Shown piece after piece: positions 1 through 9,048 of a stretch of 64,000 nt of DNA. The notes beneath the pieces were generated by a model. The model did no database searches. It worked only from the letters and a program-made list of their open reading frames with translations, and was not told where the DNA came from. The number at the start of each line of letters is the position of its first letter. Within the stretch, counting starts at the first letter, position 1. The position numbers and the translations under genes were made by a program. Source of the DNA: Sphingobacteriales bacterium 39-19 (GTDB lineage Bacteria > Bacteroidota > Bacteroidia > Chitinophagales > Chitinophagaceae); NCBI GenBank assembly GCA_001898465.1, contig MKTX01000007.1:62001-126000 (forward strand), given 5' to 3'.

Positions 1-2
1 TT

Positions 3-551
3 GCCATTTTTAAAAGTAAAGGAGTAAGTGCTGCTGCTGCAGAAAATTATGGCAACTTATTTAAGTTGATGTGCACAGGTATTTTACAGGCTAAAACGGC
101 TGAAGAAGCGGAGGAAAATACCGTAAAAAATATTATTGAATGGAATGCTCCTGTAGCCGTAAAGAAAGAGTTGCATTTTGAATCATTAGATACCATTCGC
201 CTGTTTGCCTCTTCTTTTGTGAATGAAGTTAATACCATCCCCATGCGTTATTTTTTAGCATATGATCCTATGCCCAATTTTAAAAAGATAAAAAGTAAAG
301 TACTGGCCTTAAATGGCAGTAAAGATATACAAGTGCTGCCCGATCCCAACCTGGCCGGTATACAGCAAGGCCTAAAACATTTGGGAAAGAAAAAACTTAA
401 AATACAGGAACTGCCTGGGCTTAATCATTTATTTCAAACCTGTAAAGTTTGTAATCTTGATGAATATGTAACCCTGGAAGAAAGCTTTTCTCCTCTTGCA
501 TTAGAAGCCATGGGCGATTGGCTGCAGCAACAAAATATAATCACTCCTTAA
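3..551 (+). CDS. alpha/beta hydrolase, C-terminal part (5' end outside window)
   Basis: The reading frame is open from base 3, so the ORF-track start at 66 is an internal Met and the gene begins upstream of the window. The visible 182 residues look like the last part of an alpha/beta-hydrolase. The segment KVLALNGSKDIQV carries the usual acid of the triad (Asp in GSKD), and LPGLNHLFQ near the C-terminus carries the usual catalytic His. The nucleophile elbow must lie outside the window. The C-terminal helix (SPLALEAMGDWLQQQ) is typical of the family. Substrate cannot be told. The stop overlaps the longest reading of the next ORF. Confidence 0.75.
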   Translation, partial: AIFKSKGVSAAAAENYGNLFKLMCTGILQAKTAEEAEENTVKNIIEWNAPVAVKKELHFESLDTIRLFASSFVNEVNTIPMRYFLAYDPMPNFKKIKSKVLALNGSKDIQVLPDPNLAGIQQGLKHLGKKKLKIQELPGLNHLFQTCKVCNLDEYVTLEESFSPLALEAMGDWLQQQNIITP

Positions 552-1159
552 ATCATCATCTCATTAATTTTCTGGGCCACGCATATTTGTCTTTTGGTAA
601 ACCGGATATTCTTACCGGCAATATGATCAGTGATTATGTAAAAGGGAAACAGAAATTTAATTATCCGCTACAGGTGCAACATGGCATTATGCTGCACCGT
701 GCCATTGATAGTTTTACCGATTCACATATGGCAACAAAGCAGATAAAGAAATATTTTCAACCCCGGTACCGCTTATATGCAGGTGCACTTACAGATATCG
801 TGTATGATTATTTTTTGGCTAACGACCCGGCCTATTTTCCCGATACCGGGAGCTTACTGGATTTTACAGAAACTTGTTATGCGCTGTTGCAAGAACAGCA
901 AGCATGGCTTGGGCCAGTATTTGGTAAAATGTTCCCGTATATGCGTACCCAAAACTGGATGTATCATTATCGTTTTCACTCGGGCATTGAAAAAAGTTTT
1001 GAAGGGTTACGCAGGCGGGCTTTACATATCACAGAAACCCACTCTGCCATGGAAATATTTATCATGCACGAAAACGATATGTTACCCTATTGCCATGATT
1101 TCTTTGAATCTGTTAAAAAATTTTCCGCTCATACATTATCTCAATTAGAGCAATCCTGA
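518..1159 (+). CDS. ACP phosphodiesterase family protein (AcpH / DUF479)
   Basis: The protein resembles acyl-carrier-protein phosphodiesterase, which removes the 4'-phosphopantetheine arm from ACP. Near the N-terminus it has NFLGHAYLSF, then ILTGNMISDYVKG and HRAIDSFTDSH, which match the family's conserved His/Asp-rich motifs. Length (about 195-213 residues) fits. The start is uncertain. The only upstream ATG (518) overlaps the preceding gene by 34 bases and adds about 16 residues not normally present, whereas family members usually begin at the equivalent of INFLGHAY, where this sequence has ATT. A rare ATT start or the long form are both possible. Confidence 0.75.
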   Translation: MAAATKYNHSLNHHLINFLGHAYLSFGKPDILTGNMISDYVKGKQKFNYPLQVQHGIMLHRAIDSFTDSHMATKQIKKYFQPRYRLYAGALTDIVYDYFLANDPAYFPDTGSLLDFTETCYALLQEQQAWLGPVFGKMFPYMRTQNWMYHYRFHSGIEKSFEGLRRRALHITETHSAMEIFIMHENDMLPYCHDFFESVKKFSAHTLSQLEQS

Positions 1160-1164
1160 TTTTT

Positions 1165-1172
1165 TATCTTTG
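1165..1172 (+). promoter_or_regulatory. Bacteroidota -7 box (TATCTTTG)
   Basis: TATCTTTG matches the Bacteroidota housekeeping -7 consensus TAnnTTTG and lies 22 bases before the ATG of the first DUF2911 gene. Confidence 0.5.
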
Positions 1173-1186
1173 TTAAAATACTTTAC

Positions 1187-1750
1187 ATGAAAAAAATATT
1201 ATTTCTGCTGACGGCTACCATCGGGTTAAGCGCTATGAGCCAGGCTCAGCCAAAGATTCCCGAAATGGATAAATCACCCATGGATATGAGTTATTTCCCC
1301 GCCAATTATCCGGTTTTAAAATTACAGGGAAAAGCGCCGGCTAACCCGGTTGCCCGTATTATTTATGGCAGGCCGCAAAGAGATAACCGTCAAATATTTG
1401 GTAAACTATTGGAATATGGTAAAGTATGGCGCCTGGGTGCCAATGAATCTACAGAACTTGAATTTTTTAGAAATGTAAAAATTGATGGAAAGCCCATTAA
1501 AAAAGGGCGCTACACCTTATATGCCATACCCGATAGCAGCACCTGGACTTTTATACTCAGTAAATCTATTGACACTTGGGGTGCGTTTGATTATAATGCA
1601 GCAAACGATGTGCTGAGGGTAAGCGTACCGGTAGAAAAACAAACCGAATCGGTTGAAGATTTTTCTTTGTTTTTTGATAAAACAGCTGCCGGTTGTATGT
1701 TAATAGCAGAATGGGAATATGTAAAAGCAGCTTTACCAATATCTTTGTAA
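1187..1750 (+). CDS. secreted DUF2911 family protein
   Basis: 187 residues with a clear signal peptide (MKKILFLLTATIGLSAMSQAQ). The mature part shows DUF2911 hallmarks: SPMDMSYFP, IIYGRPQRDNR, VWRLGANEST, GRYTLYAIP, WTFILS and a final AEWE strand. The family is common in Bacteroidota, probably beta-rich and periplasmic or extracellular, and has no established function. It is immediately followed by a paralogue, so the pair is a tandem duplication. A promoter-like TATCTTTG lies just upstream. I am confident of the family; no activity is claimed. Confidence 0.85.
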   Translation: MKKILFLLTATIGLSAMSQAQPKIPEMDKSPMDMSYFPANYPVLKLQGKAPANPVARIIYGRPQRDNRQIFGKLLEYGKVWRLGANESTELEFFRNVKIDGKPIKKGRYTLYAIPDSSTWTFILSKSIDTWGAFDYNAANDVLRVSVPVEKQTESVEDFSLFFDKTAAGCMLIAEWEYVKAALPISL

Positions 1751-1752
1751 TT

Positions 1753-2388
1753 ATGAAAATAAAAATTCACATTCTTGTATTTCTTTTTGCACTGGCTGCT
1801 ATTTCCTGCCATTCTAAAACAGAAACAAAAGAGGGGGCAGAAAATGCAGAAGATTTGCAATCCGTAAAAACTAATCCATATACCCGTTTAGATCAATCGC
1901 CGATGGATATGATCTACTATCCCGAAAATTATCCTATCCTTAGGATGAACCATGGCGATACGGTTCCTCTTATTGCCCGGGTAATTTATAGCCGACCCCA
2001 TAAAAAAGGGAGAAAAATTTTTGGCGAAGGGGATGCCTATCTGTGCCCTTATGGAAAAATCTGGCGCCTGGGTGCCAATGAAGCAACCGAAATTCAATTT
2101 TTTAAAAATGTTTCCATTGCAGGTACTAATATTCCTGCCGGTGATTATGTAATGTATTGCATACCCCATGCCGATCGCTGGACCCTTGTACTGAATAAAA
2201 ACCTGTACACCTGGGGCCTGCATGTTGATGAATCGAAAGATTTTTTTAGAACAGATGTTCCGGTAATGACACAATCACCTCCGGCAGAAGATTTCACAAT
2301 GATTTTTACGGATGCCAGTGGAGGGGCTGGTTTACTTATGGCCTGGGACCAGGTGAAAGTCATTTTGCCCATCCTGTTTGTAAAATAA
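1753..2388 (+). CDS. DUF2911 family lipoprotein (tandem paralogue)
   Basis: Start chosen at the ATG at 1753 (the ORF-track start at 1693 lies inside the previous gene), giving MKIKIHILVFLFALAAISC, a type II signal with the lipobox ending at Cys19. It shares SPMDMIYYPENYP, ARVIYSRPHKKGR, WRLGANEATE and GDYVMYCIP with the upstream DUF2911 gene but is lipid-anchored rather than freely secreted. The gap is two bases, so the pair is probably cotranscribed. The mature N-terminus (about residues 20-45) is a charged flexible stretch. Function unknown. It ends convergent to asnB with only five bases between stops. Confidence 0.85.
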   Translation: MKIKIHILVFLFALAAISCHSKTETKEGAENAEDLQSVKTNPYTRLDQSPMDMIYYPENYPILRMNHGDTVPLIARVIYSRPHKKGRKIFGEGDAYLCPYGKIWRLGANEATEIQFFKNVSIAGTNIPAGDYVMYCIPHADRWTLVLNKNLYTWGLHVDESKDFFRTDVPVMTQSPPAEDFTMIFTDASGGAGLLMAWDQVKVILPILFVK

Positions 2389-2393
2389 AAAAA

Positions 2394-4256
2394 TCAGAAC
2401 AAATGAGAAGCACATATATAACGCCAATCGCAATTGTTACTTTCATAAGCATCTAGCGGTATTGATTTTTTATGTATTACCGAAGGCTTTAAAATCTTTT
2501 CATTTATTAATTTCCTTTTAGACTCTGCCAGGTATTCGGTAAAAGTTGCAGAAGACATCCATTCTTTTTGTGGGGGTTCAAAACCTACTTTATCTTTTCG
2601 CCATACGATAGAAGCAGGCAGGCGTGTATCCATCAGGCTTCGTAATATCCATTTGCCATAACCATTATTTATTTTTTGAGAAGATGGCAACGAAAAAATA
2701 AATTTCACCAAATCTGCCTGTAAAAAAGGAAGCCTTACTTCTATACCATGTGCCATACTATTGCGATCGGCATATCGCAGTAATTCTTCCATACCCATCT
2801 GCATGGTATTGAAATATAAAATATCATTGAGTTTTGTAATGATGGGTTTATGAATACCATCCCATTCACGGCCCTTTACACAACGCATCAGTTCATGCGT
2901 GATATCGGGGTTATTCACAATTCTGCGGTATTCTCTTCTTTCTAATGCCAGGGCGGCATGCGAAGGCAGCATAGCGGCAATATAATTTTTATAGCCCCAG
3001 CTTAGCATGGCCTTATTTTGTTTCAGTAAAAATTTTTCTTTTTTTACCATGGCAAACTTATACCCTGCGGCCATTTCCTGTAAATACCAATGGAGGTAGC
3101 GGTGGTAACCAGCCAGGATTTCATCGGCACCCTGCCCGTCTAACAATACTTTTACTCCTTTTTGAGCGGCTAATTCATATACTTTGTATTGGGCAAATAT
3201 GCTGGAACTGGGAAAAGGTTCTTCCTGGTGGTATAATAATTTCTCAAAAGTATGAATGAGCTCCAGCGGAGAGGGGGTAACGGTATAATTTGTAAATCCC
3301 ACCAATTGTGAAGCTTCCTGTATATATTCTTTTTCATCTCTGTCAAACCCCGGGAAGCATGCTGAAAAAGTGCAAAAATCTGAAGCGGACCGGCTGTTTT
3401 GTAAAATGGTTTTTACAAACCAAATGATGGTGCTGCTATCTAAACCGCCGCTCAGGCTGCTTCCAAGCGGTACATCGCTACGCAAGCGGCGGCCAATGGA
3501 GGTGCGTAAAAGCAACTCAAGCTTATGCAATATAGCATCGTCGTGTAATTTTTGAGTGTGTTGCTTGTCAATATCCCAGTAAGGTTGTACCTGTAACCTC
3601 ATATCCTGTAACTGCAATACAGCATAGTGTGCCGGGGGCAGAGAATGAATTTGCAGGTAAAATGTTTGTGCTTTATTGGCCGGGTTTTGTACGTTTCCTA
3701 AAGAAAGATAGTTCAGCAACATTTTTTGGTCAATATCTTTTGGTATGCCGGCAGCCCATAAAGCCTTCATTTCACTGGCAAAAGAAAAAGTGTTTTTACC
3801 AAGGTGATAATAAAATGGTTTTTCTCCAAAACGATCCCGGGCAATAAAAAGTGTTTGTTGCTTTTCGTCCCATAAGGCAAAGGAAAACATACCATCAAAA
3901 TACTGCAGGCAGCGCTCCCGGTAACAATCATAGGCAGCCAGGATCACTTCGGTATCGCTGGCCGTATTAAAACTATACCCTGCTTTTTGAAGGTCTTTTT
4001 TTATTTCGGGATAATTATAAATTTCGCCATTAAATACAATACTATACCGGTTCATGTAATGCATGGGCTGCGATGCCTCATCAGAAAGGTCAATAATGGC
4101 CAGGCGGCGATGTGCCAATCCGCAATTATTTTTTTTATTTATCCATATACCTTCACCATCCGGGCCACGGTGAGCCAGGGTGGTAATCATTAATTTTAAT
4201 ATGGATTGGCCCACCTTGTTTGATTGGGGGGATATTATTCCTGCAATTCCGCACAT
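2394..4256 (-). CDS. asnB: asparagine synthetase (glutamine-hydrolysing)
   Basis: 620 residues starting at MCGIAGI; the ORF-track Met 13 residues upstream is not used because Cys2 must become the N-terminal nucleophile. Residues 1 to about 200 are a class II glutamine amidotransferase domain (HRGPDGEG, HRRLAIIDL, FNGEIYNY, SDTEV). The synthetase domain has the ATP pyrophosphatase loop LSGGLDSS at about residues 260-270 and later LDGQGADEILAGY. It makes asparagine, or amidates a related acceptor, from aspartate, glutamine and ATP. It is divergent from the Cys/Met PLP enzyme. A cell-wall or polysaccharide amidotransferase role for this AsnB-like branch cannot be excluded. Confidence 0.92.
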   Translation of the reverse strand: MCGIAGIISPQSNKVGQSILKLMITTLAHRGPDGEGIWINKKNNCGLAHRRLAIIDLSDEASQPMHYMNRYSIVFNGEIYNYPEIKKDLQKAGYSFNTASDTEVILAAYDCYRERCLQYFDGMFSFALWDEKQQTLFIARDRFGEKPFYYHLGKNTFSFASEMKALWAAGIPKDIDQKMLLNYLSLGNVQNPANKAQTFYLQIHSLPPAHYAVLQLQDMRLQVQPYWDIDKQHTQKLHDDAILHKLELLLRTSIGRRLRSDVPLGSSLSGGLDSSTIIWFVKTILQNSRSASDFCTFSACFPGFDRDEKEYIQEASQLVGFTNYTVTPSPLELIHTFEKLLYHQEEPFPSSSIFAQYKVYELAAQKGVKVLLDGQGADEILAGYHRYLHWYLQEMAAGYKFAMVKKEKFLLKQNKAMLSWGYKNYIAAMLPSHAALALERREYRRIVNNPDITHELMRCVKGREWDGIHKPIITKLNDILYFNTMQMGMEELLRYADRNSMAHGIEVRLPFLQADLVKFIFSLPSSQKINNGYGKWILRSLMDTRLPASIVWRKDKVGFEPPQKEWMSSATFTEYLAESKRKLINEKILKPSVIHKKSIPLDAYESNNCDWRYICASHLF

Positions 4257-4353
4257 ATTGTAAATATACTTACTCAATAGCAGTTCCCAAACCAAAAGAA
4301 CAATCTATTTATATGAAAATGCCCCTGGCGAAAAGCATTGCTTTTTTTATCAG

Positions 4354-4361
4354 TAAATTTG
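4354..4361 (+). promoter_or_regulatory. Bacteroidota -7 box (TAAATTTG)
   Basis: TAAATTTG fits TAnnTTTG and lies 26 bases upstream of the ATG of the Cys/Met PLP enzyme, in the divergent gap with asnB. Confidence 0.45.
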
Positions 4362-4379
4362 CTCATAAAAAAATAAATA

Positions 4380-5543
4380 ATGGCTACTGAAAATTTTCGC
4401 TTAAAAAAACAAGGAACCCAATATGTACATGCAGGTGCAGAACCCGACCCATCTACCGGGGCCATTATGACCCCCATTTTTCAAACTTCCACTTTTGTAC
4501 AGGATGCTCCCGGTGTAAACAAAGGTTTTGAATATGCACGGAGCCAGAATCCTACCCGCACAAAATTAGAAGAAGCATTGGCCATTATTGAAAATGGAAA
4601 TTACGGGCTTGCATTTAGCAGTGGTGTGGCTGCTACAGATGCGGTTATAAAATTATTAAACCCGGGAGATGAAGTAATAGCGGCTGCCGATATGTATGGC
4701 GGAACCTATCGTTTATTTACTAAAGTATTTGAGCGCTTTGGTATAAAATTTATATATGTGGATACCACAAATACAGCTGCGGTTGAAAATGCCATCACCG
4801 GTAAAACAAAGTTGATATGGGTAGAAACGCCCACCAACCCCATGATGAATATCACTGATATTGCTGCCATGGCCGGCATTGCAAAAAAAGCAAAAGCATG
4901 GCTATGTGTAGATAATACTTTTGCTTCGCCATACTTGCAAAACCCGCTAAACCTGGGCGCCGATATCGTGATGCATTCCAGCACCAAGTACCTGAGCGGC
5001 CATAGCGATGTTATTCAAGGCGCTTTGGTAATGAACAACAAGGAGCTGCGGGATCAATTATATTTTATTCAAAAAAGCTGCGGGGCAGTGCCGGGCCCGT
5101 TTGATTGTTTCCTGGTATTGAGAGGAATTAAAACCCTGCATGTTCGCATGCGCCAGCATTGTGAAAACGGAAGGCAGGTAGCTGCTTTCTTGCATGCCCA
5201 CCCCAAAGTAGATAAAGTTTTCTGGTGTGGATTAGAATCTAACCCCGGTTACGAAATTGCAAAAAAGCAAATGAAAGATTTTGGCGGCATGATGAGTTTT
5301 ACGTTGAAAGATGATAGCCAGGAAGCAGCATTGAAAGTGTTAACTTCTACCCGGGTATTTTCTTTGGCAGAAAGCCTGGGTGGTGTAGAATCATTAATCA
5401 ACCACCCGGCCACTATGACGCATGCCAGCATCCCCAGGGAAGAAAGATTAAAGACAGGCCTTACCGATGGATTAATTCGCTTAAGCCTGGGTATTGAAGA
5501 CCCGGAAGATTTAATAGCAGACCTGAACCAGGCCCTGGCATAA
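4380..5543 (+). CDS. trans-sulfuration PLP enzyme (cystathionine gamma-synthase/lyase family)
   Basis: 387 residues, full length for the Cys/Met metabolism PLP family. Visible motifs are the aromatic-rich N-terminal QTSTFV, YARSQNPTR, the cofactor-binding SSGVAATDA and MYGGTY, VETPTNP, CVDNTF, and the Schiff-base lysine in HSSTKYLSGHSD (Lys203). SLGGVESL and the C-terminal IRLSLGIED are also family hallmarks. It could be cystathionine gamma-synthase (metB), gamma-lyase or methionine gamma-lyase; these cannot be separated by eye. Cytosolic sulfur amino acid metabolism. No methionine-pathway gene adjoins it, so the exact reaction is left open. Confidence 0.88.
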   Translation: MATENFRLKKQGTQYVHAGAEPDPSTGAIMTPIFQTSTFVQDAPGVNKGFEYARSQNPTRTKLEEALAIIENGNYGLAFSSGVAATDAVIKLLNPGDEVIAAADMYGGTYRLFTKVFERFGIKFIYVDTTNTAAVENAITGKTKLIWVETPTNPMMNITDIAAMAGIAKKAKAWLCVDNTFASPYLQNPLNLGADIVMHSSTKYLSGHSDVIQGALVMNNKELRDQLYFIQKSCGAVPGPFDCFLVLRGIKTLHVRMRQHCENGRQVAAFLHAHPKVDKVFWCGLESNPGYEIAKKQMKDFGGMMSFTLKDDSQEAALKVLTSTRVFSLAESLGGVESLINHPATMTHASIPREERLKTGLTDGLIRLSLGIEDPEDLIADLNQALA

Positions 5544-5564
5544 TAGCCTTATATACGTTTATAC

Positions 5565-6338
5565 ATGGAAGAAGCCCGGCTAAAGAAATTCCTGGATGAG
5601 AAAGTGAAACACTTTAACCGGGCTTCTTTTATTAAAGATGATCCAATTTGTATCCCCCATTCTTTTAGCAAATTACAGGATATTGAAATTGCCGGCTTTT
5701 TCTCTGCTGTTTTTGCATGGGGCATTCGCAAAACCATTATAGCCAAATCAAAAGAGCTCATGAATCGTATGGACCAGGCACCCTACCAGTTTTGCCTGCA
5801 ACATACTGATGCCGATTTAAAAAAATTATTACAATTCCGGCACCGTACCTTTAATGATACCGATTTGCTTTATTTTATCTCTTTTCTTAAATATCACTAT
5901 AGCCGGTCTCATTCTCTTGAAACCGCTTTTACCTATAAGCGTAATAAAGGTTTATTCAGTATGGAAGATTCGCTGAACAATTTTTATGATTATTTTTTTT
6001 CTTTAGAACATGTACCGGCACGCACCCTAAAACATATCGCCGCTCCCAGGAAAAAATCAGCCTGTAAAAGATTAAATATGTATCTGCGGTGGATGGTGAG
6101 GCAGGATGATACCGGGGTTGACTTTGGTATATGGCATACGATACAACCCATGCAATTAATCATACCATTGGATGTTCATGTGGCCCGGGTAGCCCGGCAT
6201 TTTAAATTATTAGAGCGAAAACAAACAGACTGGCTTGCTGCTGCAGAACTTACAAATACCTTGCGGGCCTTTGATTCAAAAGATCCTGTAAAATATGATT
6301 TTGCATTGTTTGCCCTGGGCGCACTTGAAAAATTTTAA
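5565..6338 (+). CDS. TIGR02757 / DUF2400 family protein
   Basis: 257 residues matching the TIGR02757 family: an N-terminal helical region with AGFFSAVFAWGIRKTIIAKSKELM, then KRLNMYLRWMVRQDD-GVDFGIW, the PLDVHVARVARHFKLL segment, and a closing FDSKDPVKYDFALFALG. The MYLRWM and PLDVH motifs recall the helix-hairpin-helix DNA glycosylase fold, and a DNA-repair role has been suggested for the family, but I do not see enough to claim catalysis. It follows the PLP enzyme by 21 bases and precedes a small hypothetical gene by 15, so an operon is likely. Confidence 0.82.
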   Translation: MEEARLKKFLDEKVKHFNRASFIKDDPICIPHSFSKLQDIEIAGFFSAVFAWGIRKTIIAKSKELMNRMDQAPYQFCLQHTDADLKKLLQFRHRTFNDTDLLYFISFLKYHYSRSHSLETAFTYKRNKGLFSMEDSLNNFYDYFFSLEHVPARTLKHIAAPRKKSACKRLNMYLRWMVRQDDTGVDFGIWHTIQPMQLIIPLDVHVARVARHFKLLERKQTDWLAAAELTNTLRAFDSKDPVKYDFALFALGALEKF

Positions 6339-6353
6339 CTTTATAATAAAAAA

Positions 6354-6671
6354 ATGCAAACAGGGAGTGAAGCAGAAATAAATTCATTGTCAGCCAGCCT
6401 GGCAGCACAACCTGGGCAGGATGAGCTATTTTTATTATTGGTAGGGCATATACAAACTTTAATCAACGAAGATTTTTCCTCATTGGTTTATTTGCTGTAT
6501 CGTATAGATGTTCGTGAATCGCTCATTAAAGAGACATTAGCGCAACATCCAAATGAAAATACGGCCCTCTTAATAGCCCGGCTTATTATTGAAAGGCAAA
6601 TTGAAAAATTAGAATTCCGTAAAAAATTCAGTAGCCCCCATCGGGATATTCCCCCGGAAGATAAATGGTGA
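6354..6671 (+). CDS. hypothetical protein, 105 aa
   Basis: A small acidic, largely helical soluble protein with no signal peptide or membrane segment. I do not recognise a named family. The middle (DELFLLLVGHIQTLINEDF and SLVYLLYRIDV) is amphipathic and suggests a helical bundle. It is cotranscribed after TIGR02757 (15-base gap), and its TGA abuts the stop of the opposing 128-aa gene with no base between them. Coding status is supported by position and regular codon use rather than by homology. Confidence 0.6.
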   Translation: MQTGSEAEINSLSASLAAQPGQDELFLLLVGHIQTLINEDFSSLVYLLYRIDVRESLIKETLAQHPNENTALLIARLIIERQIEKLEFRKKFSSPHRDIPPEDKW

Positions 6672-7058
6672 TTATCGTTTTATTTTAAAAAAATAAGTAA
6701 ATAAATTCCCACTTGCATTATTTTCGGCTTCAGCATATTCATTTATTATTTTATCAATGTGTGTTTGGGAATGGGCTGCATTAGTGTGTGCCCGTTGTGC
6801 TGTCTTTTGAGTTCTTTGCAAACTGGGAGTGGGTTGTAGCCCATCTGTAAAATTACGGGCTCTTGCCTCATCCCAGTTCATAGTTCTCTGTAAAAAGGCA
6901 ATGGCTTCTTCTTTTTTATTTTCTTTGAGTAATGCTTTTACAATCGGGAGGGGTATTTGGCGAACCTGTTGCCGCCCGGTATGGGCTGGGGAAGGGTTGC
7001 CGGCTTCCTGTAAAGCTTTAAAAACTTCGCCCATTAATTTCATAAAAGTACCGGCCAT
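6672..7058 (-). CDS. hypothetical protein, 128 aa
   Basis: Not recognised. The central part (IVKALLKENKKEEAIAFLQRTMNWDEARARNFTDGL) resembles the short helix-turn-helix seen in L7/L12 C-terminal-like or SHOCT-like modules, in which a Lys/Glu-rich helix is followed by a Trp/Ala-rich helix. The rest is low complexity and Gln/Thr/Ala rich. No signal peptide. It lies 18 bases downstream of the fatty acid hydroxylase stop on the same strand in reverse order, so it precedes that gene in a likely two-gene transcript. Function unknown. Confidence 0.5.
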   Translation of the reverse strand: MAGTFMKLMGEVFKALQEAGNPSPAHTGRQQVRQIPLPIVKALLKENKKEEAIAFLQRTMNWDEARARNFTDGLQPTPSLQRTQKTAQRAHTNAAHSQTHIDKIINEYAEAENNASGNLFTYFFKIKR

Positions 7059-7076
7059 CGTTGTAAAATAAGAAAG

Positions 7077-7748
7077 TTAATACATCAATTTCTTCACAGC
7101 CTCTTTATCTTCTTTTTCTTTTTTAAGATCAAACATGGTTCCAAAAACATGATCCCACAATGTAGAACTTACGCCAAAACCCTGGTGCTCATTTTTATAA
7201 TGATGAAGATGGTGGTTTCTCCATAAACCCTTCATCCATTTATAAGGAGGGTTCCAGGCATGAATCGCATAATGCATACTTCCATATACCAGGTATCCAA
7301 AAATAAAACCCGGAAAAAACGCAAATGCAAATTCACGAATGCCCAAGGCCATCCCTATTAACCAGAACAAAGAAAATAAAACAGAAGAAATAATGAGGCT
7401 GGGAACAGGCGGCATAAATAATCTCTCCTTATCCCTTGGATATTCGTGGTGATTGCCATGCATCACATAAATTATTTTTTGAGTGCTTTCTTTTTCTGAT
7501 ACAAAATGAAAAACCCAGCGGTGCATGATATATTCAAAAAAAGTCCAAAAAAAGATACCGGCAAAAAAGGTTCCTGTAATTACCCCCACAGGCATTTCGA
7601 AATGCGTTTTACTATAATACAGCATATAACCTATGATGGGTAAATACATCCCCCAAATTACCAGTGGATGGGTTTTGGTGAGATACTCCAGGTACTGATT
7701 TTTAAATAACTGCGCCTGGCCTTTATTATGAATCTTTTCAAATTTCAT
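7077..7748 (-). CDS. fatty acid hydroxylase / sterol desaturase superfamily membrane enzyme
   Basis: Start set at MKFEKIHNKG (7748); the extra 14 residues of the ORF track are unlikely. About 223 residues with four hydrophobic segments and the eight-histidine di-iron signature spread as HRWVFHF, HGNHHEYP, HYAIHAW and HHLHHYKN. The spacing resembles fatty acid 2-hydroxylases, which hydroxylate acyl chains of sphingolipids and, in Bacteroidota, possibly of aminolipids or lipid A. The active site is expected at the cytoplasmic membrane face. Exact substrate not determinable. Confidence 0.85.
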   Translation of the reverse strand: MKFEKIHNKGQAQLFKNQYLEYLTKTHPLVIWGMYLPIIGYMLYYSKTHFEMPVGVITGTFFAGIFFWTFFEYIMHRWVFHFVSEKESTQKIIYVMHGNHHEYPRDKERLFMPPVPSLIISSVLFSLFWLIGMALGIREFAFAFFPGFIFGYLVYGSMHYAIHAWNPPYKWMKGLWRNHHLHHYKNEHQGFGVSSTLWDHVFGTMFDLKKEKEDKEAVKKLMY

Positions 7749-7944
7749 ATACTGGCGTTTTCTACTGCAAATATACCCAAGATTTTGCATTCAAAAAAAG
7801 GAACATAACTTTTACAATGGCAGGCTGTAATGCCCTGTTTAAGCCCATTTTAGGCATCCCGGGCCCCGGGCTTAGTAAGCTGTATTTTATTTACCTGGGG
7901 CAGTGCTGTTTGTTTCCATTATTTTTACAAAAAAATCAGGGATC

Positions 7945-8955
7945 ATGAAGTTTGTAACTTATTTAAAAGATGAAAGAGACCAACTGGCTTTGCTGGTAGA
8001 GGGTCAATTATATGATTTGGACCGGTTGCATCCGGATATGCCCGGCAGCATGACCATGTTGCTCAATTACTGGGATGATTTAATTCCATTGGCCAGCATG
8101 ATTGAAAAAAAAATCAAGGCAGGCGATTTTAAAAGTATAGATACCACGCCATTTGAAGAAGCCGATTTGCTTGCCCCTGTTCCTCATCCTTCCAGTTGCC
8201 GGGATGCGTATGCCTTTCGGCAGCATGTGGCTGCGGCACGCAGAAACAGGAAAGTAGAAATGATTCCTGAATTTGATCAATACCCCATTTTTTATTTTAC
8301 CAATCACAATAGTATCCAGGGCCCCGGGCCGGTGTATTGTATGCCCGATCATTTTCAAAAATTAGATTTTGAACTGGAATGTGCCGTAGTGATTTGCCGG
8401 CCGGGCCGTAACATCCGGGCAGCCGATGCGGACCCGTATATTGGAGGCCTTATGATCATGAATGATATGAGTGCACGCCAATTACAAATGGAAGAAATGA
8501 AATTAAACCTGGGGCCTGCCAAAGGAAAAGATTTTGCAACCTGCATTGGCCCCATGCTGGTAACGCTCGATGAATTGGAATCTTATGAAGTACCCTGCAA
8601 ACCAAACCACACCGGCAAAGCATGGAACCTCAGCATGACTTGTAAAGTAAATGATAAGGAACTGAGCCGTGGTAATGTAAGTGATATGGATTGGACCTTT
8701 GCAGAGATTATAGAACGCTGCAGCTATGGGGTTACCCTGATGCCCGGTGATGTAATTGGCAGCGGAACTGTAGGCACAGGCTGTTTTTTGGAATTAAACG
8801 GAACCGGGAAATTCAATGACCCGGAGTATAAAGAACAATGGTTACAGGAAAATGATGTAATACAAATGGATATTGACGGTTTAGGAACACTTGTGAATAC
8901 CATTATAAAAGAAGAAAGTGAGATGAGCCTTTTTGCATTAAAGAAAAATATTTAA
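7945..8955 (+). CDS. fumarylacetoacetate hydrolase (FAH) family protein
   Basis: 336 residues from MKFVTYLKDERDQLALL at 7945 (the upstream Met of the track is not supported). An N-terminal domain of about 100 residues is followed by the FAH fold: YFTNHNSIQGPG, the metal-binding DFELECAVVICRPGRN, ACIG-type CIGPMLVTLDEL, MDWTFAEIIERCSYGVTLMPGDVIGSGTVGTGCFLELNG. The Glu pair and Asp expected to bind Mg/Ca are present. The family cleaves C-C bonds in beta-diketo acids (aromatic degradation, acylpyruvate hydrolysis). With the flavin reductase-like gene downstream this suggests aromatic or tyrosine catabolism, but that is inference. Confidence 0.85.
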   Translation: MKFVTYLKDERDQLALLVEGQLYDLDRLHPDMPGSMTMLLNYWDDLIPLASMIEKKIKAGDFKSIDTTPFEEADLLAPVPHPSSCRDAYAFRQHVAAARRNRKVEMIPEFDQYPIFYFTNHNSIQGPGPVYCMPDHFQKLDFELECAVVICRPGRNIRAADADPYIGGLMIMNDMSARQLQMEEMKLNLGPAKGKDFATCIGPMLVTLDELESYEVPCKPNHTGKAWNLSMTCKVNDKELSRGNVSDMDWTFAEIIERCSYGVTLMPGDVIGSGTVGTGCFLELNGTGKFNDPEYKEQWLQENDVIQMDIDGLGTLVNTIIKEESEMSLFALKKNI

Positions 8956-8970
8956 TTTAAAAAATAGGAT

Positions 8971-9035
8971 CCCGGCAGTATGGTAACGCCCGGCTTCAGT
9001 GGCGTCGCACACTGCAGCTTCATCCATACACCGGG
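8971..9035. repeat. REP-like intergenic inverted repeat, copy 1
   Basis: A GC-rich element in the gap between two genes. Its ends are complementary (CCCGGcagTATGG against CCATAcaCCGGG), and an inner stem CAGTG/CACTG frames the core GCGTCGCA. The core CCCGGCTTCA-GGCGTCGCAC recurs in reverse orientation near 13.38 kb upstream of alaS. It lengthens the longest ORF of the flavin reductase gene artificially. Confidence 0.5.
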
Positions 9036-9048
9036 CTCACAGAGATAT

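Noticed and set aside
1740-1747. TATCTTTG five bases before the second DUF2911 ATG
   Set aside because: It lies in the last codons of the upstream gene and leaves too short a leader; cotranscription is simpler.
7850-7880. CCCGGGCCCCGGG palindrome upstream of the FAH gene
   Set aside because: Single short GC-rich palindrome without a T run or partner copy; too little to call an operator or terminator.
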